A stretch of 7,121 nucleotides of DNA from Thermoguttaceae bacterium. Its GTDB lineage: Bacteria > Planctomycetota > Planctomycetia > Pirellulales > Thermoguttaceae. The notes under the pieces are model-generated. The model was not told the DNA's origin, did not search any database, and was given only the letters and a program-made list of their open reading frames with translations. A program made the position numbers and the translations under genes. This document shows, piece by piece, positions 1 to 5,311 of this stretch. The stretch lies in assembly GCA_017454585.1 (NCBI GenBank), contig JAFTCU010000174.1, positions 1 through 7,121 on the forward strand, read 5' to 3'. Within the stretch, counting starts at the first letter, position 1. Every line of letters starts with the position of its first letter.

Positions 1-185
1 GGAAGCTGGACATTCCGCACTTTGCGAAGTACTGGCTCTGCGATGAGTCGGGCAAATTCACGGGCGCGCTGAAGCACATTTGCTGGGACGGCTGCATGTT
101 CCCGAACTCCTGCATGACGAACCCGACCACGTGGGAGAACATCCTCGCCGCGATGATGCAGGTGCGTGAAGTCGTCGGCGAATGA
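1..185 (+). CDS. 3' end of an unrecognised gene (C-terminal 60 residues)
   Basis: An open frame enters from the left edge (first full codon at position 3) and ends at TGA 183-185. The visible tail begins KLDIPHFAKYW and ends MMQVREVVGE. It is rich in aromatic residues and has four cysteines (one in WLCDE, three in the stretch HICWDGCMFPNSC). The final helix, after NPTTWENILAAMM, is amphipathic. GC-rich third positions match the oxidoreductase gene downstream, so I take it as real coding sequence. I do not recognise the family. A TIM-barrel sugar-metabolism enzyme would fit the oxidoreductase neighbour, but that is guesswork from context. It lies 304 bp upstream of the oxidoreductase on the same strand, with repeats between, so co-transcription is uncertain. 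Confidence 0.7.
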   Translation, partial: KLDIPHFAKYWLCDESGKFTGALKHICWDGCMFPNSCMTNPTTWENILAAMMQVREVVGE

Positions 186-190
186 AGCCA

Positions 191-275
191 ATGGAAGGCG
201 GTAATGGAGTGCGGAGCACGGAATTACGCGCAGCATGGAAGGCGGTAATGGAGTGCGGAGCACGGAATTACGCGC
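191..275. repeat. Two tandem copies of a 41-bp repeat (period 44), each able to form a hairpin
   Basis: Positions 191-231 and 235-275 are identical over 41 bp and separated by 3 bp. Each begins ATGGAAGGCGGTAATGGAG and ends GGAATTACGCGC. Within a copy, GTAAT (201-205) can pair with ATTAC (223-227), and an inner GTGC-GGA-GCAC hairpin (209-219) sits inside, giving a two-tier fold. The repeat starts 5 bp after the stop codon of the partial gene. There is no T-tract, so it is not a standard intrinsic terminator. The words GGAGTGCGG and GAATTACGCG recur in the 5.1-5.3 kb spacer. Confidence 0.9.
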
Positions 276-371
276 CGGGTTGAATTGCTGATAGTAAATC
301 TTTTGGCTGAATTCCTTCGCTTTTTCACCCTTTGGGAGAAAAAAGTCTCACCGTAAAGACTTCCACCCTGA

Positions 372-410
372 CCGTGGGAGGAATCATTTGAAAATGGTTC
401 CTCCCTCCGG
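372..410 (+). promoter_or_regulatory. Strong leader hairpin that buries a Shine-Dalgarno-like GGGAGGAA
   Basis: GGGAGGAATCATT (376-388) pairs with AATGGTTCCTCCC (393-405) around a TGAA loop: a 13-bp stem with one G-T wobble. CCG (372-374) and CGG (408-410) extend it past a small internal loop. The 3' side has no U-tract, so a terminator role is unlikely. GGGAGGAA would be an excellent ribosome binding site for a tiny ORF (TTG 388 or ATG 394, stop TGA 430-432; from ATG it reads MVPPSGSFLKTF). The pairing would hide both this site and the start codon. The structure is seen directly; a regulatory role is inferred. Confidence 0.5.
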
Positions 411-476
411 TTCCTTCCTCAAAACTTTTTGATCTTTGAATTAATTAGCATTTCCTAAATAAATAATTTTTACAAG

Positions 477-483
477 AAAGGAA
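477..483 (+). promoter_or_regulatory. Ribosome binding site of the oxidoreductase gene
   Basis: AAAGGAA at 477-483 contains AGGA (479-482), 7 nt before the ATG at 490. This supports that ATG as the start, together with the Rossmann motif beginning only a few residues into the protein. Confidence 0.8.
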
Positions 484-489
484 CACACA

Positions 490-1641
490 ATGAAAGAACT
501 CCGCATTGGTCAGATCGGTACCGGTTTCATGGGCCGGACGCACTCGAACGCCTACCTGCAGGTCCCGCACTTCTTCAAAACCGGGTTCAAGCCCGTCCTG
601 AAGTGCGTCTGCTCCATCGACAAAACCCTCCAGGAATACGCCGACACGTGGGGATACGAATCCATCGAAACCGACTGGCGCAAGGTCGTGGAACGCGATG
701 ACATTGACCTGATCGACATCGTGGTCCCGAACAACCTCCACCACGACATCGTGATCGCGGCCGCCGAACACGGGAAAATGGTCATCTGCGAGAAACCGAT
801 GTGCATGAACATGAAGGAAGCCGAGGAAATGGTCGCGGCCGTCGAGAAAGCCGGCGTGGCGAACATGGTGAACTTCAACTACCGCCGCGTCCCGGCTGTC
901 ACGCTCGCGAAGCAGCTCGTTGACGAGGGTCGCATCGGCCGGCCGTTCCACTACAACGCGGTCTATAATCAGGACTACACCATTTCGCAGAACGTCCCGA
1001 TGGGCGGCGCGGCGTTGTGGCGGCTCGATTCGAAAGTGGCGGGTTCCGGCGTGACCGGCGACCTTCTGGCCCACTCGATCGACATTGCGGAGTGGCTCAA
1101 CGGCCCGATCGCCCGCGTGTGCGCCAAGACGGAAATTTTCGTCAAGGAACGCAAGCACATCGAGACAGGCAAGATGGAAAAAGTCACCATCGACGACGCC
1201 TGCGCGTTCATCGCGGTCTTCGCAAACGGCTCGTTCGGCACGTTCCACAGCACCCGGTACGCCCGCGGCCGCAAAAACCACAACACGTTCGAGCTGAACG
1301 GTGAAAACGGCGCGGTCTTCTTCGATCTGGAATGCCCGCACAGCCTGCAGTTCTTCCGCTACCGCGACCCGGAAACGGGCGAGAAGACCCCGGACCACAT
1401 CGTCGGCTGGCAGAGCATCCACGTCACAAACTCCGAGCACCCGTACATGGGGCACTACTGGGTCCCCGGTACGACGATCGGTTACGAACACACGTTCATC
1501 AACAATTTTGCGGACTTCCTGACGGCCGTGAACGACGGGACCGACTACAAACCCAACATGCGCCAGGCGATGCGTACCCAGTTCGTGTGCGACAAAGTCC
1601 TGGAAAGCGCTCGCACGGAAAAATGGGTGGACCTTCTGTAA
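490..1641 (+). CDS. Gfo/Idh/MocA-family NAD(P)-dependent oxidoreductase
   Basis: This 383-residue protein has the two-domain layout of the family at normal length. The N-terminal Rossmann fold shows the dinucleotide-binding motif G10-T-G-F-M-G15 right after the first strand. The conserved EKP motif is at 101-103 (family catalytic lysine K102). The C-terminal alpha/beta domain begins near residue 125. It carries GVTGDLLAHSIDIAEWL, with D191, H195 and D198 at the usual substrate/catalytic positions. Family members oxidise or reduce sugars, inositols and related polyols with NAD(P) in the cytoplasm; nothing here identifies the substrate. The start has a good ribosome binding site. The gene follows an unrecognised partial gene on the same strand at 304 bp and is followed by an AT-rich inverted repeat. 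The family is secure; the exact enzyme is unknown. Confidence 0.95.
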   Translation: MKELRIGQIGTGFMGRTHSNAYLQVPHFFKTGFKPVLKCVCSIDKTLQEYADTWGYESIETDWRKVVERDDIDLIDIVVPNNLHHDIVIAAAEHGKMVICEKPMCMNMKEAEEMVAAVEKAGVANMVNFNYRRVPAVTLAKQLVDEGRIGRPFHYNAVYNQDYTISQNVPMGGAALWRLDSKVAGSGVTGDLLAHSIDIAEWLNGPIARVCAKTEIFVKERKHIETGKMEKVTIDDACAFIAVFANGSFGTFHSTRYARGRKNHNTFELNGENGAVFFDLECPHSLQFFRYRDPETGEKTPDHIVGWQSIHVTNSEHPYMGHYWVPGTTIGYEHTFINNFADFLTAVNDGTDYKPNMRQAMRTQFVCDKVLESARTEKWVDLL

Positions 1642-1748
1642 ATTATGAATAAAGAATTATGAATTACGAATTACAGAAGGCGAGCCGCCAACTCACTTCC
1701 GTAATTTGTAATTCATAATTTGATTTCAATTCATAATTCATAATTCAT
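1632..1748. repeat. AT-rich inverted repeat with tandem AATTCAT heptamers
   Basis: This fills the gap between the oxidoreductase and the helical-repeat gene. The 20-bp arms at 1655-1674 and 1701-1720 are inverted repeats with a single mismatch around a 26-nt, GC-richer centre. An outer pair, AATTATGAAT (1641-1650) and ATTCATAATT (1729-1738), extends the symmetry. AATTCAT occurs three times in perfect tandem at 1728-1748, once at 1710-1716, and inverted (ATGAATT) at 1659-1665. A competing 10-bp perfect inverted repeat, CCTTCTGTAA (1632-1641) with TTACAGAAGG (1671-1680), includes the oxidoreductase stop codon. There is no U-tract next to the stems. The tract may also supply AT-rich promoter DNA for the next gene. 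Confidence 0.85.
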
Positions 1749-1765
1749 CATTCTTAATTGAAATA

Positions 1766-3334
1766 ATGCCCGTTTTAAAGCTCAATTCACTTCAGTCGCT
1801 CTTTTTTGCTCTGGAAGAGAGGCAGATTGAAATTTTTACCCGGCGTCTCGTCATCATAATGCGTGATGGAAGTTTTACGCTTTCTCAGCAGCGAAGGGTC
1901 TGGGAGATTCTGAAAAAAGTTTCGAGCCTGACAAAAACCTCGTCCTTTGTTTATGCGCTGGCCTCCAGTCTGGTAGCGATGGAAAGCCAGGACATAGCCG
2001 AAAAACGACAGATTACACTGGAATTAATCAATATGACCCAGGTCCCCGAAATCGATTCCGAACTTTTGGAACTGATAGCGGGTTCCACTGTAAATTTGTT
2101 GTTTGAAGACGAACTTTCCCTTGAAGAGAAAAAGGAACTGTTAAACCAGCTCCATCGAATGACGCTCTTTCGGAACGCCACGCCGGAGACGATCAACATT
2201 TACGCGCGTGGGCTTTTTAATATCTCTGTGGATGAACCTACCGTGGAAGGGAAGCGGGGCTATACCTCTCGGCTTCGGACGCTGGCGCTCTATGGAAAAG
2301 GGACCGTCACCACCATGATCCACGCGGGTAAAGCCCTCGTGAACCTGGCCTGCTTTACCCAGATTGAGGGTGAGCGTATTCGCTGTATTTCCACACTGGA
2401 AACCCTTCTGCGCAAGCCTCGCGCCAATACCGAATTGAAGCACATTTACGTTAGTGGTTTGGTAAATTTCATCACGGATGAGACCAATCAGGAGACCTTT
2501 CGGAATCGTTACTTCCGTAAACTCAAAAAAATCGCACAAGCCCCGGACGCAACGTGGGTCATTCGAAAGATGTATGCCCAGGCGCTTCTTTGCATGGCGC
2601 TCTATACGGAAAATATTCAGGAAAAACGCCGTTATGTTCGCGAGATCATCAAGCTTGTAGAAATGCCCGAGTGTGTCACGGATATTTTCGTGACGGCGGC
2701 ACGTGCGATTTTTAACCATCAAATTGACGAAAACTCCCTGAAACGCAAAAAAGTTTGTATTAAATGGCTGGAAAATCTCCTGGAACGAAGTGGTAACGCG
2801 CAGCCGATACTGTGGGAGTATGCCCGAAGTCTCGTAAACATTGCGATTGATGACCCGATTTATGAAAACAAGCGTCATTATTCTACTCTGCTTCTGAAAC
2901 TCACAGAATTGAGATCCCCGTCCCTGGACATCGTGCTGGAGTATGCGAAATCGCTGCTAAACCTGGCGCTTTCAGAGGAAAGCAATGAACAAAAAATCCA
3001 GGATTTAACGACGCTTCTGAATATTGACCGGGATATTCATTACAGGCGAACCAACCTTGCAGAAAAAACTCCTGTCAATTATCTTTGCGTGAGGGCGGAA
3101 GCGTTGGCTCTGATGCTTCGGCTGGAACATGATCCACTTGAACGCCGCAAAATACTGAGCAGAATTCCCCCTTTGACGGAAATCAAAGAAAGTGAATACT
3201 TTCCGGTTTTTATGGAAATTTACAACGATTCACTGAAGGAAGAAAAGGACTGGTCCATCAAAAACAGAATGATAGACTTGCTCGACAATATCCGTCAGAT
3301 GCTGCATGATAACACGATCCGGGAAGATCGATGA
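1766..3334 (+). CDS. All-helical repeat protein (ARM/HEAT/TPR-like solenoid), function unknown
   Basis: This 522-residue protein has no recognisable catalytic motif, signal peptide or membrane segment. About nine units with a 41-residue period can be read by eye, with first helices near residues 61, 102, 143, 184, 226, 267, 308, 349 and 390. Each first helix resembles YAxxLhNhAhDE (for example IYARGLFNISVDE, EYARSLVNIAIDD, EYAKSLLNLALSE). Each is followed by an acidic turn and a second helix with a KR-Y or similar start (GKRGY, EKRRY, ENKRHY). A superhelical protein-binding scaffold is inferred. The ATG at 1766 has no Shine-Dalgarno sequence, so the start is uncertain; M32 is an alternative, equally without a ribosome binding site. 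Codons are visibly more AT-rich at third positions than in the neighbouring genes, which may mean foreign origin or relaxed selection. It converges with the acyl-CoA synthetase gene. Confidence 0.85.
   Translation: MPVLKLNSLQSLFFALEERQIEIFTRRLVIIMRDGSFTLSQQRRVWEILKKVSSLTKTSSFVYALASSLVAMESQDIAEKRQITLELINMTQVPEIDSELLELIAGSTVNLLFEDELSLEEKKELLNQLHRMTLFRNATPETINIYARGLFNISVDEPTVEGKRGYTSRLRTLALYGKGTVTTMIHAGKALVNLACFTQIEGERIRCISTLETLLRKPRANTELKHIYVSGLVNFITDETNQETFRNRYFRKLKKIAQAPDATWVIRKMYAQALLCMALYTENIQEKRRYVREIIKLVEMPECVTDIFVTAARAIFNHQIDENSLKRKKVCIKWLENLLERSGNAQPILWEYARSLVNIAIDDPIYENKRHYSTLLLKLTELRSPSLDIVLEYAKSLLNLALSEESNEQKIQDLTTLLNIDRDIHYRRTNLAEKTPVNYLCVRAEALALMLRLEHDPLERRKILSRIPPLTEIKESEYFPVFMEIYNDSLKEEKDWSIKNRMIDLLDNIRQMLHDNTIREDR
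1946..2980 (+). repeat. Protein-level repeat array, about nine 41-residue helical units
   Basis: This DNA encodes residues 61-405 of the solenoid protein. Unit starts are spaced 41, 41, 41, 42, 41, 41, 41 and 41 residues. The first two units and a likely tenth near residue 441 are more degenerate. The units are clearly diverged at sequence level, so this is an old protein repeat rather than a recent DNA tandem duplication. Confidence 0.75.
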
Positions 3335-3390
3335 GTTCTGGAAAGCCCAGATCTTCTGCTGGAATCTGTTTTGTGGAAATGGTTCTGTGC

Positions 3391-3423
3391 AAAAAACGAG
3401 AGCCTCGTTTGGTCGAGGCCCTC
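3391..3423 (-). terminator. Intrinsic terminator of the acyl-CoA synthetase gene
   Basis: Read on the minus strand, GAGGGCCTCG and CGAGGCTCTC form a 10-bp stem (one G-T wobble) around an ACCAAA loop, followed at once by GTTTTTT (plus strand 3391-3397). It starts 13 nt after the stop codon of the minus-strand gene. On the plus strand the hairpin has no T-tract, so it is unlikely to be an efficient terminator for the solenoid gene, which ends at 3334. Confidence 0.9.
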
Positions 3424-3435
3424 AAAAGATACCGA

Positions 3436-5070
3436 TCAGTTTTCTATCTGCGCCTTGACCAGACTCTTTCCGCAATAAATCTGGCGGAGTTTCGGCTTCT
3501 CGATTTTCCCGGTCGGATTACGGGGAATAGGGGCGAAAATGATTTTCCTCGGGCGCTTGTAACGCGGCATACCTGTGCAGAATTCGTTGATTTCCGCTTC
3601 CGTCGTTTTGCGGTCTGGCTTTAACTCAATGATCGCACACGTGATTTCGCCCAGACGCTGGTCCGGCAGACCAATGACGGCAACGTCCTTAATATCCTGA
3701 TGCTGACGCAGGAAATCTTCGATTTGTACCGGATAAATATTTTCTCCGCCCGTGATGATGACGTCCTTCTTGCGGTCCACCAGATAAATGAAACCATCTT
3801 CGTCCTGCTGAGCCATGTCGCCGGTAAAGAGCCAGCCGTCCTGAAGGCATTCTTCCGTCGCTTTCGGGTCGCGGTAGTAGCACGTCATAACACCCGGCCC
3901 CTTGACCGCCAGTTCGCCGACATCTCCTTTAGCCACTTCCTGATGTTTGTCGTCCACGATTTTCACACTCCAGCCGTAACCTGGAATGCCGATCGCGCCG
4001 ACTTTATGCGTGTTTTCGATCCCCAAGTGAACACAGCCCGGGCCGATCGATTCGCTCAGGCCGTAATTCGTGTCGTAATCGTGGTGTGGGAAGTAGCTCT
4101 TCCAGCGTTTGATGAGGCTCGGCGGGACTGGCTGCGCGCCAATGTGCATCAGACGCCACTGATCGAGCTGGTAATCCTCAAGTTTGACTTCACCTCGTTC
4201 GATCGCGTCCAGAATGTCCTGGGCCCACGGAACCAGAAGCCAGACGATCGTACAGTGTTCCTCCGAAACCGCGCGCAGGATCCACTGCGGCTTCACGCCA
4301 CGAAGCAGAACCGCCGGTGAACCGGCCAAAAAACTCCCAAACCAGTGCATTTTTGCGCCCGTGTGGTAGAGCGGCGGAATGCAGAGGAATTTGTCGCTGC
4401 GGGTCTGACCGTGATGCTTCTGTTCCGTGACGCACGATGACATTAAACTCTGGTGCTTGTGCAGGATCGCCTTAGGGAAACCAGTCGTGCCTGACGAAAA
4501 GTAAATGGCCGCGAAATCATCGTCGGTCAGCGGAATGTTCGGGTTCTTGCTCGACATATACTGAAGCAGTTTGTCGAAACTGTCCGCGAAGGTCGGGCAG
4601 TTTTCGCCCACGTAGAAAAGATGTTTCACGGCCGGGATCTTGTCACAAATCGTTTCCACACGCCCGATAAATTCAGGACCGAAAACCAGACCAGTCGATT
4701 CGGAAAGGTCGAGGCAGTACTTGATCTCGTCGGGGGCATAGCGGAAATTCATCGGAACCGCCAACGCGCCCGTACGCAAAATCCCGAAGTAAATGGGGAG
4801 CCATTCGAGGCAGTTCATGAGAAGGATCGCGATTTTGTCCCCTTTTTTGACCCCACGGCTCAGGAGGAGATTCGCGAACTGGTTCGCCTTTTCGTCGAAC
4901 TCTGCCCAGGTCATCGTTCGCCGCGAGCCGTCTTTATTCGTGTCCTCGATCAGCTCGTACTCTTTCCACGTGATCCGGCGTTTTTCGTCGTCCTCGGGAT
5001 TCAATTCGGTCAGGCAGATTTCCGGGCCATAAAGTTCGGCATTCCGGGCAAGGATTTCTGTGATGGGCAT
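3436..5070 (-). CDS. Acyl-CoA synthetase (AMP-dependent synthetase/ligase, ANL superfamily)
   Basis: This 544-residue enzyme should activate a carboxylic acid with ATP to an acyl-adenylate and then form the CoA thioester in the cytoplasm. All core motifs are present: the ATP-binding loop YFSSGTTGFPK (190-200), YGLSES (336-341), the TGD of the A7 motif (416-418), DRKKD then GGENIYP (432-447), and the C-terminal NPTGK with the adenylation lysine K522. Length is normal. Medium- or long-chain fatty or aryl acids are possible substrates, but sequence alone does not decide. Oddly, a TW-E signature occurs twice near the N-terminus (RRITWKEYELIE near 31-42 and MTWAEFDEKAN at 53-63). The start ATG has AAGGA 8 nt upstream. 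It is separated from hydG by a hairpin-rich spacer and has its own terminator, so it is probably transcribed alone. Confidence 0.95.
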   Translation of the reverse strand: MPITEILARNAELYGPEICLTELNPEDDEKRRITWKEYELIEDTNKDGSRRTMTWAEFDEKANQFANLLLSRGVKKGDKIAILLMNCLEWLPIYFGILRTGALAVPMNFRYAPDEIKYCLDLSESTGLVFGPEFIGRVETICDKIPAVKHLFYVGENCPTFADSFDKLLQYMSSKNPNIPLTDDDFAAIYFSSGTTGFPKAILHKHQSLMSSCVTEQKHHGQTRSDKFLCIPPLYHTGAKMHWFGSFLAGSPAVLLRGVKPQWILRAVSEEHCTIVWLLVPWAQDILDAIERGEVKLEDYQLDQWRLMHIGAQPVPPSLIKRWKSYFPHHDYDTNYGLSESIGPGCVHLGIENTHKVGAIGIPGYGWSVKIVDDKHQEVAKGDVGELAVKGPGVMTCYYRDPKATEECLQDGWLFTGDMAQQDEDGFIYLVDRKKDVIITGGENIYPVQIEDFLRQHQDIKDVAVIGLPDQRLGEITCAIIELKPDRKTTEAEINEFCTGMPRYKRPRKIIFAPIPRNPTGKIEKPKLRQIYCGKSLVKAQIEN

Positions 5071-5078
5071 GTTGGAGG

Positions 5079-5083
5079 TCCTT
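5079..5083 (-). promoter_or_regulatory. Ribosome binding site of the acyl-CoA synthetase gene
   Basis: On the minus strand AAGGA lies 8 nt before the ATG at 5070-5068, supporting this start. The protein then begins MPITEILARNAELYG, a reasonable N-terminus for the family. Confidence 0.75.
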
Positions 5084-5122
5084 GAGGTTGAATGTAAAGT
5101 TTAAAAGGGAGGATTTGGGAGT

Positions 5123-5153
5123 GCGGTGATACAGCGCGCAGCGCATTCACCGC
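5123..5153. repeat. Two-tier hairpin element 1
   Basis: Outer stem GCGGTGA (5123-5129) pairs with TCACCGC (5147-5153). Inside, conserved TACA on one side and AT on the other flank a short inner stem, GCGC-GCA-GCGC (5134-5144). It is flanked on the left by GGAGT and on the right by TTTCA, both shared with element 3 in inverted orientation. It lies 52 bp upstream of the acyl-CoA synthetase start. Confidence 0.85.
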
Positions 5154-5161
5154 TTTCATTT

Positions 5162-5194
5162 GCGGCAATACAGCCTCGCAGAGGCATTTGCCGC
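5162..5194. repeat. Two-tier hairpin element 2
   Basis: Outer stem GCGGCAA (5162-5168) pairs with TTGCCGC (5188-5194). The inner stem is GCCTC-GCA-GAGGC (5173-5185), with the same TACA/AT internal loop as element 1 and the same orientation. It is followed by TGAATTACGCG, whose last ten bases also end the core of the 41-bp repeats at the left of the window. Confidence 0.85.
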
Positions 5195-5203
5195 TGAATT
5201 ACG

Positions 5204-5246
5204 CGTGGCTTTTCCCACGTGAAAATCGTTTCTGACCCAATATTGG
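5204..5246. repeat. Small palindromes between hairpin elements 2 and 3
   Basis: CGTGG (5204-5208) and CCACG (5215-5219) can form a 5-bp stem with a CTTTTC loop. CCAATATTGG at 5237-5246 is a perfect 10-bp palindrome of the sort that could bind a dimeric protein. No function can be assigned. Confidence 0.5.
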
Positions 5247-5264
5247 TTAATCACTAAAGTGAAA

Positions 5265-5299
5265 GCGGCAAATGAAGCCTTCGGCTTCTGTATTGCCGC
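5265..5299. repeat. Two-tier hairpin element 3 (inverted relative to 1 and 2)
   Basis: Outer stem GCGGCAA (5265-5271) pairs with TTGCCGC (5293-5299). The inner stem is GAAGCC-TTC-GGCTTC (5274-5288). Read on the minus strand it has the same frame as the other two: GGAGTGCGGCAATACAG, inner stem, then CATTTGCCGCTTTCA. It starts 12 nt after the hydG stop codon on the minus strand and could stabilise or end that transcript, although only a weak T-rich run follows it. Confidence 0.85.
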
Positions 5300-5311
5300 A
5301 CTCCAGAAGAA

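Larger units (their letters stand above)
276..489 (+). other. Leader/intergenic region upstream of the oxidoreductase gene
   Basis: This region carries no convincing gene. It holds a small inverted repeat, AAGTCT (343-348) with AGACTT (357-362), then the strong hairpin listed separately at 372-410, and finally an AT-rich tract (about 421-475) that is the most likely promoter zone for the oxidoreductase. TTGAAT (436-441) could be a -35 element. AATAAT (462-467) resembles a -10 box, but the 20-bp gap between them is too long for a standard promoter, so no exact promoter is called. Confidence 0.5.

Noticed and set aside
191..275. The tandem 41-bp repeat as a CRISPR array
   Set aside because: There are only two copies, separated by 3 bp, with no spacer-sized unique sequence and no cas genes nearby.
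372..410. The leader hairpin as an intrinsic terminator of the partial gene at the left edge
   Set aside because: No T-tract follows the stem on either strand, so it lacks the second half of an intrinsic terminator.
445..1491. A 348-codon minus-strand open frame across the oxidoreductase gene
   Set aside because: It is a low-complexity shadow rich in V, D, R, H and F, opposite a gene with clear Rossmann and EKP motifs and a ribosome binding site.
2141..2878. A 245-codon minus-strand open frame inside the solenoid gene
   Set aside because: The plus strand shows a regular 41-residue protein repeat over exactly this region, so the antisense frame is a by-product.
3331..3624. A 97-codon plus-strand ORF whose ATG overlaps the stop of the solenoid gene (ATGA)
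   Set aside because: It runs through the minus-strand terminator and then antisense to the well-supported acyl-CoA synthetase gene. The product resembles no known protein and no Shine-Dalgarno sequence is evident.
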